Position numbers and translations under genes: made by a program. Positions 53,924 through 63,500 of a stretch of 64,000 nt of DNA are shown piece after piece. Below the pieces are notes generated by a model. It made no database searches. It saw only the letters and a program-made list of their open reading frames with translations, and had not been told where the DNA came from. Location: NCBI GenBank assembly GCA_002256205.1, contig NKIW01000001.1, positions 186,001-250,000 on the forward strand. The letters are read 5' to 3'. Origin of the DNA: Rhizobiales bacterium PAR1. GTDB lineage: Bacteria > Pseudomonadota > Alphaproteobacteria > Rhizobiales > Beijerinckiaceae. Within the stretch, counting starts at the first letter, position 1, and each line of letters begins with the position of its first letter.

Positions 53924-54877
53924 CTACCATACGGGCAGCTTGTTCTCGGCAATCAGCCAGAGCAGGCCCGTGACGGTCAGGATCGAGACCAACGTGCCGA
54001 CGAGCACGCCCGAGGAGGCACGCTCGACATAGGTCTCGTATTGCCGCGCCATGACATAGACATTGAGCGCGGGCGGCAGGCCCGCCATCAGGGTCGCGGT
54101 CAGGATCCACACACGATCAAAACCGCCGACCATGCTCAGCGCGACGAATATCAGCACCGGATGCAGGATCAGCTTGACGAAGAGATGCACCGGCATCTCT
54201 TTCGGCACGCTCGTCAGCGGGCGCAATGCCACAGTGACGCCGAGCGTGAACAGCGCCACTGGTGCGGCGGAATTCTTGAGCAGAACCACCATGGTGTCGA
54301 TCGCCTGTGGTGGCTGCCAATGGAAATAAGCAGCCGCGACGCCGAGAAAGGTCGCGACGTTGAACGGATGCGAGAAAATCCGCCACAGGACGAGCTTGGT
54401 CGTCGCCCAGAGATTGACCTTCTCTGTGCTGCCCAGCGCCATCAGGAACGGCAGAATCGTGAACAGCAGCATCGAATCGAACACGAAGATCAGCGCCGTC
54501 GGCACCGAGGAGGCCGTCCCCAACGCCGCCAACGTCAGCCCCGGCCCCATGTAGCCGATATTCGAATAGGCCCCGAAAACACCCTGAATGCTCGATTCGC
54601 GGATGTTCCCCCCGGTCACCAGCAGCCCGACGCCGAACGAAACACAGAACACAATATAGGTGCATAGCGTCGTCGTGGCGATAAAACGCCAGTTCGTCAG
54701 TTCCTCGATTGGCGTCGCGCCGATCAGTTTGAAGAAAAGTGGCGGCAAGGCGATGTAAACAATGAAGAAATTCATCCACGCGAGGCCGCTCTCGGGGATT
54801 TTCATGAAGCGCCCGCAGCCAAATCCGAGCAGGATCAGACCAAAAAACGGAAAGGCTAGCGAAACAACAGGGCTCAT
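53924..54877 (-). CDS. AEC-family (auxin efflux carrier) transporter
   Basis: A 317-residue transporter of the AEC family with about ten membrane segments in two halves (FPFFGLILLGFGCGRFMKIPE near 9; VFGAYSNIGYMGPGLTLAALG near 100 is the family-typical N-x-G-x-x-G-P stretch). Bacterial members carry malonate, malate or other carboxylates. A 20-base tandem repeat sits directly before its ATG and no ribosome-binding site is visible. Confidence 0.92.
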   Translation of the reverse strand: MSPVVSLAFPFFGLILLGFGCGRFMKIPESGLAWMNFFIVYIALPPLFFKLIGATPIEELTNWRFIATTTLCTYIVFCVSFGVGLLVTGGNIRESSIQGVFGAYSNIGYMGPGLTLAALGTASSVPTALIFVFDSMLLFTILPFLMALGSTEKVNLWATTKLVLWRIFSHPFNVATFLGVAAAYFHWQPPQAIDTMVVLLKNSAAPVALFTLGVTVALRPLTSVPKEMPVHLFVKLILHPVLIFVALSMVGGFDRVWILTATLMAGLPPALNVYVMARQYETYVERASSGVLVGTLVSILTVTGLLWLIAENKLPVW

Positions 54878-54880
54878 GGG

Positions 54881-54920
54881 CAGGGTCTGATCACGAAAAG
54901 CAGGGTCTGAGCACGCAAAA
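54881..54920. repeat. 20-bp imperfect tandem repeat before the AEC-family gene
   Basis: Two adjacent 20-base units starting CAGGGTCTGA (54881-54900 and 54901-54920) differ at three positions. The first unit is three bases upstream of the AEC start codon (minus strand). No Shine-Dalgarno is visible in this place, so the repeat forms the immediate leader of that gene. Confidence 0.8.
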
Positions 54921-55068
54921 AGGCCAGCAACGCTTGACGAAGCCGGAGTGGATCGAAAAAAAGGAAGTTCGCTCTAACATCTTCGGAGCGGACGGGAAAT
55001 CGTCATTCCATTGCGAATGAACATGCCGCACCCGATCGCCGGACATAGCGCCCTTTTCAGGACAGACC

Positions 55069-55959
55069 TTGGCCCCTCCACCGCCCTCCTTCTTCAAGCG
55101 CACGCAATTCGGTGCCGAAGCCCTTGGCTTCTCGACCCTTGCCGCGCTGATCACGAGACTTGGGCCGGACCGGGCAAGCGCGATCTCCGGTGCGGCCTGG
55201 CAGCGCCTCGCACCGTTCAACAAGCGCCATGCCCGTGCAGAAGCGCAGATGCGCGCCGGCGTGCCCGACCTCGGCGACGCCGAAATCGCCGCTAACCTCC
55301 ATGAAATGTGGGGCAACCTCGGCCGCACGACCGCCGAAGCGTTTCACATCGGTGCGCTGATCGCAGATCAGGATCGTTTTCGCATCGGCGAGGATACGCG
55401 CGATGCCATCCGCGACGCCAAGACGCGCGGCGCGGTGTTTGTTTCGCTCCATCAGGGTAACTGGGAACTGGCGGCGCCGCTGCTGAATCATCTCGGCCTG
55501 CCGGTCGCGGGCGTCTACCAGAAGCTCCAGAACCCGTTGGTGGAAGCGAAGGCCTCGCTGTTCCGCAGCCCCTATTATGGTCTTGGCCTCTATTCAAAAG
55601 GCAATGAGGCCGCGCGACAGCTTCTGAAAATCGTCGGCAATCGCGGAACCGTCGCCATCATGGCCGACCTGCGTGATCTTTCCGGCGTTGCGGTGCCGTT
55701 TTTCGGCCAGCCCGCGCCCTCTACCGGCTTTCCGGCGTTGCTGGCGCGCGGACGCGATGTGCCGCTTTACGCCGGCGTCGTCTTTCGCGAGGACGGCGCC
55801 ACCTTCCGCATCAGGACAATGGAAATTCCGGTCTCCCGCAGCGGAGATCGCGAAACCGATATCGTTGAGACGACAGCGGCGATCCAGCGCTGTTTCGAGG
55901 CCTATGTGCGCGAAAAGCCGGGTCAATGGATGTGGGGCCATCGCCGCTGGCGGCGCTAA
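55069..55959 (+). CDS. Lipid A acyltransferase-like protein (LpxL/HtrB family)
   Basis: A 296-residue lysophospholipid/lipid A acyltransferase of the LpxL/HtrB family. The catalytic HX4E is HQGNWE near residue 127 in VFVSLHQGNWELAAPLLN. Other family segments are NLHEMWGNLGRTTAEAFH and the C-terminal KPGQWMWGHRRWRR. The start is TTG with AGGA six bases before; no ATG is close. A membrane anchor is weak (only a mild hydrophobic N-terminus). Whether it acts on lipid A or another lipid cannot be told. Confidence 0.88.
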   Translation: MAPPPPSFFKRTQFGAEALGFSTLAALITRLGPDRASAISGAAWQRLAPFNKRHARAEAQMRAGVPDLGDAEIAANLHEMWGNLGRTTAEAFHIGALIADQDRFRIGEDTRDAIRDAKTRGAVFVSLHQGNWELAAPLLNHLGLPVAGVYQKLQNPLVEAKASLFRSPYYGLGLYSKGNEAARQLLKIVGNRGTVAIMADLRDLSGVAVPFFGQPAPSTGFPALLARGRDVPLYAGVVFREDGATFRIRTMEIPVSRSGDRETDIVETTAAIQRCFEAYVREKPGQWMWGHRRWRR

Positions 55960-56045
55960 ACTGTCATTGCGACCACGGCAAAAGTATTCAACCTCTTGAG
56001 AGCGCGCTGAAAATGCTTATGTTCGCTTCCCTGAGGGTAGCGTTC

Positions 56046-56378
56046 ATGAAATCGCGTCAAGCCAAATACACCATCGGACAGGTGGTCAAGCACCGGATCT
56101 ATCCGTTTCGCGGCGTCATTTTTGATGTCGATCCGGAGTTTTCCAACACGGAGGAATGGTGGGAATCCATTCCCGAGGATGTGCGCCCGCGCCGGGATCA
56201 GCCGTTCTATCATCTCTTCGCGGAAAACGAGGAGAACGAATACATCGCCTATGTCTCCGAGCAGAACCTGCTTCCGGATGAATCGGGCCGCCCGCTGCGC
56301 CACCCGCAGATCGAGGAAATGTTCGAGAAGGGCTCGGAAGGCCAATTCGCGCCAAAGCATCACTCACTGATGAACTGA
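56046..56378 (+). CDS. hspQ: Heat shock protein HspQ (hemimethylated DNA-binding YccV-like)
   Basis: A 110-residue HspQ/YccV-like protein: KYTIGQVVKHRIYPFRGVIFDVDPEF at the N-terminus and PFYHLFAENEENEYIAYVSEQNLLPDE in the middle are diagnostic. HspQ is a specificity-enhancing factor of Lon in enterobacteria. The alphaproteobacterial form has a C-terminal tail (HPQIEEMFEKG). ATG 56046 is chosen for its GAGGG site; the frame is open upstream to 55926 but that part overlaps the acyltransferase gene. It is followed by a shared terminator. Confidence 0.94.
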   Translation: MKSRQAKYTIGQVVKHRIYPFRGVIFDVDPEFSNTEEWWESIPEDVRPRRDQPFYHLFAENEENEYIAYVSEQNLLPDESGRPLRHPQIEEMFEKGSEGQFAPKHHSLMN

Positions 56379-56430
56379 GGTTTCAGCCACGGTTTGTGCT
56401 GTTGTCGTCACCGTTCGATCCGACCCATAA

Positions 56431-56455
56431 AAAAGCCCGGCTGAGCCGGGCTTTT
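56431..56455. terminator. Bidirectional intrinsic terminator
   Basis: AAAAGCCCGGC and GCCGGGCTTTT form an 11-pair stem around a TGA loop, with a T-run on the plus strand and, on the minus strand, a T-run from the preceding A-rich bases (AAAAAA at 56429-56434). It lies 52 bases after hspQ and 23 bases after the converging ialB-family stop, so it serves both. Confidence 0.92.
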
Positions 56456-56477
56456 CATTTTCTGGCGGGCGAAAACC

Positions 56478-57191
56478 TTACGGCTTCGGCGGTTGGGTGC
56501 CCTGACGCTGCTTGAGCAACTCCTCACCCTTTTTCTTGAGATCGTCAGCCCCCGGCGCAGGCGCCGCACCCGGAGCCGGACCGCCTTGCTGCATCTTGGC
56601 CAGCGTTTCCTGATCGATACCAGCGCTGTCGAAAGCCTTGCCGAAGTTGCCGAGCGGCACTTCGAAATTCACTTCCTGACCGATCTGGTTCTGCATGTCG
56701 ATGCGCAGAGAGGTGCCCTTCTTGAGCGCAGCGATCATCGCGTCATTGATTTCACCTTCAATGAAGCAGCCCTGCTGGAGACAGATCTGGAACTTGCCAT
56801 TCACCGGCGGCGCGCCTTCCACCGCAAGGCGCACGCCCGGCGGGATCAGGAACGTCAGCGGCACGAGAATACGGGCAAAGCGACGATTGTCTTCCTTGAT
56901 CGCGTAAACTGCGATCGCCATCACCGGCTGGTTATTCTCGGCCACGAAATCGCGTGTGGTGTAGCAGACCGTCTTCTTCACGGCCGGGTCTTCACCACAA
57001 ACCTTGAGCCATTCACCCTGATCCGGCGCAGCCTTAAGCGGCACCTTGATCCCGGCATTTGCAGGCGGGGCGGCGGGAGCAGGCTGGGCTGCCTTCGGTG
57101 CCTGCGCAAGCGCCGTAAAGCTCACGAGACCATTGAGTGCGAGCCCGGCAAGCCCCGCAACGCAAGCAGTCGTCGTTTTCAGCGATATCAT
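56478..57191 (-). CDS. IalB-family (invasion-associated locus B) protein
   Basis: A 237-residue secreted protein. Signal peptide about 1-30 (cleavage after ALA, before QAPK), a Pro/Ala-rich linker (31-48), and the IalB domain with WLKVCGEDPAVKKTVCYTTRDF, LVPLTFLIPPGVRLAVEGAPP and FQICLQQGCFIEG, with the conserved cysteines. The C-terminal tail is low-complexity (AAPAPGADDLKKKGEEL). In Bartonella IalB is linked to erythrocyte invasion; in other alphaproteobacteria its role is unknown. It converges on hspQ. Confidence 0.9.
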   Translation of the reverse strand: MISLKTTTACVAGLAGLALNGLVSFTALAQAPKAAQPAPAAPPANAGIKVPLKAAPDQGEWLKVCGEDPAVKKTVCYTTRDFVAENNQPVMAIAVYAIKEDNRRFARILVPLTFLIPPGVRLAVEGAPPVNGKFQICLQQGCFIEGEINDAMIAALKKGTSLRIDMQNQIGQEVNFEVPLGNFGKAFDSAGIDQETLAKMQQGGPAPGAAPAPGADDLKKKGEELLKQRQGTQPPKP

Positions 57192-57451
57192 CGTTCGATC
57201 CTCATTCCCGCGAGCATAGCTTTCCCGCTTCCTCTAACCGTCTTTCCCGTCATTCTGCAAGCGTTACGCGCAGCTTGCGACAAGAACCATAGGCTCGATC
57301 AACCGGGATTGCGGCTGAAGCGTGACAGCGGTGGAAATCTCGCCTGCAAAGGCTGTAAATTTCCCGCCGGTTCGAGGGAAAATCACGGGAGCTTACCGTC
57401 AAACCGCACACTACGATGGTAGAGACCCGCGCGCTTGCGTATTCTCTTGCG

Positions 57452-59269
57452 ATGACGGTAACCCGAATCATTCCGGCGCTTGGCGCAAGTTTGCTGCTGC
57501 TGGCGAGCCTCCTGTCCACTCCGGTTCGGGCGGACGAGGCTCCTCATCGCCACGCCATTGCCATGCACGGCGAGCCGGACCTTGCCGCCGGCTTCACCCA
57601 CCTGCCCTATGCGAACCCGGACGCCCCCAAGGGCGGCATCTTGCGCCTTGGAATTGCCGGCAGCTTCGATTCACTCAACACCATGGCGATCAAGGGCAAT
57701 GCACCGACCGCGATGGTGCCTTACATCGTCCAGCCCCTGATGATGCGTTCGGCGGATGAGCCCTTCACGCTCTACGGACTGGTGGCGGAAACGGTCGCCT
57801 CGCCGGAGGATCGTGCTTATGTCGAGTTCCGCATCAACCCGGCCGCACGCTTCTCGGACGGGCACCGGATCACCACGCGCGATGTCGAGTTTTCGTGGCA
57901 GCTGTTCACGACACGCGGGCGGCCCAATTATCGCGCCAACGCGGCCAAGGTCGAGAAAGTCGAGATCCGCGACCCGACGACGATCCGCTTCACTTTCAAA
58001 ACCGCCGGCGATCAGGAATTGCCGCTGATCATCGCGATGATGCCGGTGCTGGCGGCTCATGCGACCGACCCGGAAAAATTCGAGACTATGGGCTTCAACG
58101 CCTTCCTCGGCTCGGGACCGTACAAGCTGGAAAGTGTCGAACCCGGCACGCGCGTGCTGCTCAAGCGCCGCGCCGACTATTGGGCCAAAGACCTGCCGGT
58201 GCATCGCGGGCTCTACAATTTCGACACGATCAGTCTCGATTTCTTCCGTGATTCCAACACACTGTTCGAAGCCTTCAAGACAGGTCTGCTCGATCTGCGC
58301 ATCGAAATCGACCCGACCAAATGGCGTGAGGGCTACAAGATCGCAGCCGTCGAGGATGGTCGGATCATCCGGGAGGCGATCCCGATCAAGGCGCCCAAGG
58401 GAATGAGCGGCTTTATCTTCAACACCCGCCGCCCGATGTTTTCGGATGTCCGTGTTCGTGAGGGGCTATTCTCGCTGTTCGATTTCGAATGGCTCAACAA
58501 GAACCTCTTTGCCGATGTCTACAGGCGCACCGGCAGCTTTTTTGACGAGAGCGAGCTTTCCTTCCGCTCGGGTCCGTCCGACGCACGCGAGGCGAAAATT
58601 CTCGGCGATGCGCTGGCAGCACTCCCGCCAGCTATTCGTGATGGCACATGGCGCCCACCGGTTACCGATGGCTCGGGTCGCGATCGCGCGGTGATGAAAC
58701 GCGCCATCGAGCTCTTTTCGTCTGCGGGCTACGGCATCCGCGACGGGCGCATGGTGAACCTCAAGTCAGGCGAACCTTTCACGTTCGAATTGATGGTAAC
58801 GAGCCGCGAGAAGGAGCGCATCGCCCTCGCCTTCGCAGATGGTCTGAAGCAGGTCGGCATTTTCCCGACGATCCGGCTGGTGGATTCGAGTCAATATTGG
58901 GCGCGCGTGCGCCAATTCGAGTTCGATATGATCATTGAGGGCTACGTTGTTGGTCCCTCGCCCGGTCAGGAGCAAGCGAACCGCTGGTCAAGCCGCGCCG
59001 CAAACCAGCCCGGCACGCTCAATTGGGCCGGTGTACGCTCTCCGGCGATTGACCGCACCATCGAGGCGCTGCTCGCCGCCCGCAGTCGCGAGGATTTCGT
59101 GGCCTCCGTCCGTGCGCTCGATCGACTGTTGATCGCGGGACATTACGTGCTGCCGCTCTACCACCTGCCGGACCGCTGGGTGGCCCGTTGGCGCCACATC
59201 TCCCGCCCGGATCGGCTGGCGGCGTACGACTTTTTGCACGACAGCTTTTGGTTAACGCCGAATCGATAG
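57452..59269 (+). CDS. Peptide-type ABC transporter solute-binding protein (family 5)
   Basis: A 605-residue extracellular binding protein of the SBP_bac_5 family (oligopeptide/microcin C-type). Signal peptide with hydrophobic LGASLLLLASLLSTPVRA, then the mature HAIAMHGEPDLAAGF-THLPYANPDAPKGG start typical of the YejA group, and ARFSDGHRITTRDVEFSWQLF. Permease genes are not adjacent, so it is an orphan in this window. Start 57452 is preferred for the signal peptide; 57416 would add 12 residues. Neither has a clear ribosome-binding site. Confidence 0.9.
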   Translation: MTVTRIIPALGASLLLLASLLSTPVRADEAPHRHAIAMHGEPDLAAGFTHLPYANPDAPKGGILRLGIAGSFDSLNTMAIKGNAPTAMVPYIVQPLMMRSADEPFTLYGLVAETVASPEDRAYVEFRINPAARFSDGHRITTRDVEFSWQLFTTRGRPNYRANAAKVEKVEIRDPTTIRFTFKTAGDQELPLIIAMMPVLAAHATDPEKFETMGFNAFLGSGPYKLESVEPGTRVLLKRRADYWAKDLPVHRGLYNFDTISLDFFRDSNTLFEAFKTGLLDLRIEIDPTKWREGYKIAAVEDGRIIREAIPIKAPKGMSGFIFNTRRPMFSDVRVREGLFSLFDFEWLNKNLFADVYRRTGSFFDESELSFRSGPSDAREAKILGDALAALPPAIRDGTWRPPVTDGSGRDRAVMKRAIELFSSAGYGIRDGRMVNLKSGEPFTFELMVTSREKERIALAFADGLKQVGIFPTIRLVDSSQYWARVRQFEFDMIIEGYVVGPSPGQEQANRWSSRAANQPGTLNWAGVRSPAIDRTIEALLAARSREDFVASVRALDRLLIAGHYVLPLYHLPDRWVARWRHISRPDRLAAYDFLHDSFWLTPNR

Positions 59270-59356
59270 AATATGGGTTCTTGAGAAAATTGGATCGGAG
59301 ACGCGAAGCGCTGCGGTCCATAGAGGGAACTGGAGCGTTGATCATGCACCAGACAC

Positions 59357-60568
59357 ATGCACAAGATGCCCAGGCATAGCGGCCCCCAACTGCCTGATCC
59401 TTGGGATCAGCTCACCCTGAAGGCGCTCGCGATGCGCGGCGCCATGACATCGCCGGCGCGGGTCTTCATGCGTGATTGCCCGGCGCGCGAGGCCTGGAAC
59501 GGCGTCGAGCCCCGCACCCTGACCTTTGACGCCTTTTACAAGGCTGCCCATTTTCTCGGCGCCCAGATCCGGACTCTCGGCGTTCAGCCCGGCGAACGGG
59601 TGCTGATCCTGCTTCCGAACACGGTGGAAGCCCCGATTTCCATCCTCGCCTGCCAGCTTGCCGGCGCCGTTCCTGCGATGGCGGCAGCCGATGAGCGCGC
59701 CGAAGTGCTGCGCGCGGCCGCCGAACGTTGCGGCGCGACTATGGTCATAACCACAGGGCGGGTCGTTGATCTGGCACTCGGTGAAAAGGCCCGGCAGGTC
59801 GCCGCCAAGGTGATGTCCGTGCGCTGCATCGCCGGCTTTGGCCTCGGCTTGCCCGAAGGGATCGTCAGCCTTGAGGGCTGGTCGGAAGAAGATATTGACG
59901 AGCTGCCCGAGCGCGATCGCCATCAGTCCCAACCCGGCCTGATGACTTTCGGGCGTGAGGGCTCCAGCCTTTGCGCCTTCTTGCGCACCGAGGGGCAGAT
60001 GGTCGCCGAAGCGCTCGCGATTTCGAGCGTCCTGCGTCTCGATGGCCGTCGCGGGTTGATTTCCCTGATGCACCCCGCCGCTGCCGCAACCATCGCCGCG
60101 AGCCTGCTGCTGCCGCTCCATGCCGGTGCCAGCGTGCGCCTCGTTGGTCCCTATGATGGCCAGACGCTGGCTGACGTTCTCGACGCCGATCCCACCGCCT
60201 TCGTTTTCGGGCCGGATCATTTCATGGCGCAACTCAATCCGGACAGCTTCGGCGATGGTCGCCTCGGCAATGTCGCCGGCTTGCTGGCGCTGACGCGGAT
60301 CGAAACGCCGGATGCGAAAATCCTGTCTGCCGGCAAGATGGATGCGGCCTTGCTGATCGATTTCATCGAACGCGGGATCATGACCAGCCTGAAATGGCCG
60401 AGGGATGGAAAGCTCACGCTGCCAGCGATCTATCCGCACCCGATGGAAAGCGTGCTACCGGAAGGCACTGTGATGCTCGCCCATGAGGTCGGCGCGAATG
60501 GGCCGAACTTCACCGGTTTTGGCGCTGCGGCGATCATCCGCCGCGAAGAGGCCGGAAAAGCGGCCTGA
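59357..60568 (+). CDS. Degenerate acyl-CoA-synthetase-like protein
   Basis: A 403-residue protein that follows the ANL (adenylate-forming) N-terminal fold: TFDAFYKAAHFLGAQIRTLGVQPGERVLILLPNTVEA near 55-95, PISILACQLAGAVPA, and SLMHPAAAATIAASLLLPLHAGASVRLVGPYD near 235. The ATP-binding TSGTTGxPKG loop is missing and reads MTFGREGSSLCAFLR instead, and the C-terminal subdomain with the catalytic lysine is absent. It is most likely a non-catalytic pseudoenzyme. Its stop directly abuts the mfd stop on the other strand. Confidence 0.78.
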   Translation: MHKMPRHSGPQLPDPWDQLTLKALAMRGAMTSPARVFMRDCPAREAWNGVEPRTLTFDAFYKAAHFLGAQIRTLGVQPGERVLILLPNTVEAPISILACQLAGAVPAMAAADERAEVLRAAAERCGATMVITTGRVVDLALGEKARQVAAKVMSVRCIAGFGLGLPEGIVSLEGWSEEDIDELPERDRHQSQPGLMTFGREGSSLCAFLRTEGQMVAEALAISSVLRLDGRRGLISLMHPAAAATIAASLLLPLHAGASVRLVGPYDGQTLADVLDADPTAFVFGPDHFMAQLNPDSFGDGRLGNVAGLLALTRIETPDAKILSAGKMDAALLIDFIERGIMTSLKWPRDGKLTLPAIYPHPMESVLPEGTVMLAHEVGANGPNFTGFGAAAIIRREEAGKAA

Positions 60569-63500
60569 TCACTTCTTCTTCTCGGCGATGCGGGCGATAT
60601 CCGTCATCAGCGCTTGCGTTGCCTTGAGCCGCACCGTCGGATCTTCGAAGGCGCCAGCAAAGACGATCTTCATATCAGGCCGTACCTTGGCCGTTGTCCC
60701 CTTCTCGGTGACGTATTTCACAAGTCCGTTGGGGTTCGCGAAGCTGTTATCCTTGAAGGCAATGATGATGCCCTTGGGGCCGGCATCGACCTTCTCGACA
60801 TGCGCGCGACGGCACAAAAGCTTGATCGCCACGATCTTCATGAGCTGGCCGATCTCAGGCGGCAGCGGCCCGAAGCGGTCGATCATTTCGGCAGCGAATC
60901 CTTCGATCTCGCCCTCGTTCTCGACCTGACTGAGCCGACGATAAAGCCCCATGCGGATATCAAGGTCCGCGATATAGCTTTCGGGGATCAGAACCGGCGT
61001 GCCGATGGCAATCGTCGGTGACCAGGCCTCTTCCTCCGGCAGATCAAGCCCTGATTTCAGTGCGGCAATCGCCTCTTCCAGCATCTGCTGGTAAAGCTCG
61101 TATCCCACCTCTTTGATATGGCCGGATTGCTCATCGCCGAGGAGATTGCCCGCGCCACGGATATCAAGATCGTGACTCGCCAGCTGGAAGCCGGCGCCGA
61201 GGGTATCGAGTGATTGCAGCACCTTGAGCCGTCGCTCGGCGTTTGGCGTGAGCTTCTTGTTCACCGGCAGGGTGAAGAGCGCATAGGCGCGGGTTTTCGA
61301 GCGCCCGACGCGCCCCCTCAACTGGTAGAGCTGACCGAGGCCGAACATATCGGCGCGGTGGATGATCAGCGTGTTGGCCGAGGGAATATCGAGACCACTC
61401 TCGACGATGGTGGTCGAGAGCAGCACGTCGAACTTGCCGTCATAGAAATCGCTCATCACCTGTTCGAGATCGGTCGCGGACATCTGTCCATGGCCAACGC
61501 CGACGCGGACTTCCGGTACGTTCTTTTCGAGAAAAGCGCGGACCTCGCCCAGATCGTCGATACGCGGCACGACATAGAAGGATTGCCCGCCCCGATAGCG
61601 CTCGCGGAGCAGTGCCTCGCGCACGACAAGCGGATCGAACGGCGCAACGAAGCTGCGCACGGCGAGGCGGTCCACCGGCGGTGTCGCGATAATTGAGAGT
61701 TCGCGCACCCCCGTCATGGCAAGTTGCAGCGTACGCGGAATCGGCGTTGCCGAGAGCGTGAGCACATGCACCTCGGCGCGAAGCTCTTTCAGGCGCTCCT
61801 TATGGGCCACGCCAAAATGCTGCTCCTCATCGATGATCAGCAGCCCGAGATCCTTGAACTGCACGTTCTTGGCGAGAAGCGCATGGGTGCCGACGACGAT
61901 ATCGACCTTGCCCTCGGCCATTTCCTCCTTGGTCTTCTTGACATCCGCCGCCGCGACGAGGCGCGAAGCCTGCGCAAGGCGCAAGGGAAGCCCGGAAAAG
62001 CGGTTCTGGAAGGTCTTGAAGTGCTGGCGCGCGAGCAGCGTCGTCGGCACGACCACAGCCACCTGCTTGCCGTTCATCGCCGCAACAAAAGCTGCCCGCA
62101 GCGCCACCTCCGTCTTGCCGAAACCGACATCGCCGCACACAAGCCGGTCCATTGGGCGTCCGGAGGCGAGATCATCGAACACGGCGTCAATCGCGCCCTG
62201 CTGATCCTCGGTTTCATCGAACGGAAACCGCGCGACGAACTCCTCATAGACGCCCTCGGGCGGAACGAGGCGCGGGGCCTCGCGCGTCATGCGCTGCGCC
62301 GCGACCTTGATCAACGCGCGCGCCATATCGCGGATGCGCTGCTTGAGCTTGGCCTTGCGGGCCTGCCAGGCCCCGCCGCCGAGGCGGTCGAGCGTCGCGT
62401 CGGTCTCTTCCGAGCCGTAGCGGGTCAGAAGCTCGATGTTCTCCACCGGCAGGAACAGCTTGTCGCCACCCGCATAGTGAATTTCGAGGCAGTCATGCGG
62501 CGCACCGGCCACCGTGATCGTGTTGAGCGAGACAAAGCGCCCGATGCCGTGATCGACATGCACCACGATATCGCCGGCCTTGAGGCTGGTGAGTTCGGTA
62601 ATGAAATCCTTCGCGCGCTTCTTTGAACGCTTCGGGCGCGTCATCCGCTCGCCGAGAATGTCCTCCTCGGAGATGAGCGCGAGATCGCCAGTCTCGAAGC
62701 CTTCCTGAAGCGTCACGGTCATCAGACCGATCTCGCCCTTGGCCAGCTCTTTTGCTTCGCGCAGCGATTTCAGCGGCCTGAGCGCGGAAAGACCATGGTC
62801 GGCCAGCACACCGCCGAGCCGGTCGCGCGCGCCTTCACTTGCCGCCGCGAAGAGAACGCGCTTGCCCTGCCCTTGCAGTGCGCGCGCATGGAGCGCCGCC
62901 GCCTCGAACACATTGGCGTTGGGGTCATTGCGCTCCGCGGCAAAATCGCGCCCCTTGCGCGTTCCGCCGGCAAGAATGATGCGCTCACCGCCCGGCGCCA
63001 TCGAGAAGCCGGAGAGTTCCACCGAGGCCTTGCGCAGGCCCTGCCAGTCGGCGCGGCTGCGATACAGCGCCTCGGGCTTCATCGGCTGATAGGGAACGCC
63101 CGCAGCGCCCTCTTCGATGGCGCTTTTGCGCGCGTCGTAATAGTCCGAGATTTGCGAGAAGCGTTCCTCCGCGGCGCCATCGGCCTGCGCATCGAACACG
63201 AAGGTCGTATCCGGCACAAAGGCTTCAAGCCCATCGAGCCCGGCATGGAAGAGCGGGAGCCAATGCTCCATGCCGATATGGCGGCGCCCTTCGGAGACAT
63301 GCTCGTAAAGCGTATCGCCCCTGAGCGGAGCGCCAAACGCTGCGAGATACCCTTGCCGGAAGCGCTTGATCGTTTCTGTGGTGAGCTGGAATTCGCTCAT
63401 CGGCACGAGATCGAGCGCCCGCAGCTGCGCTGAGGAGCGCTGCGTCTCAGGATCGAACGAGCGGATGCTCTCGAGCGTATCGCCGAAGAAATCGAGCCTG

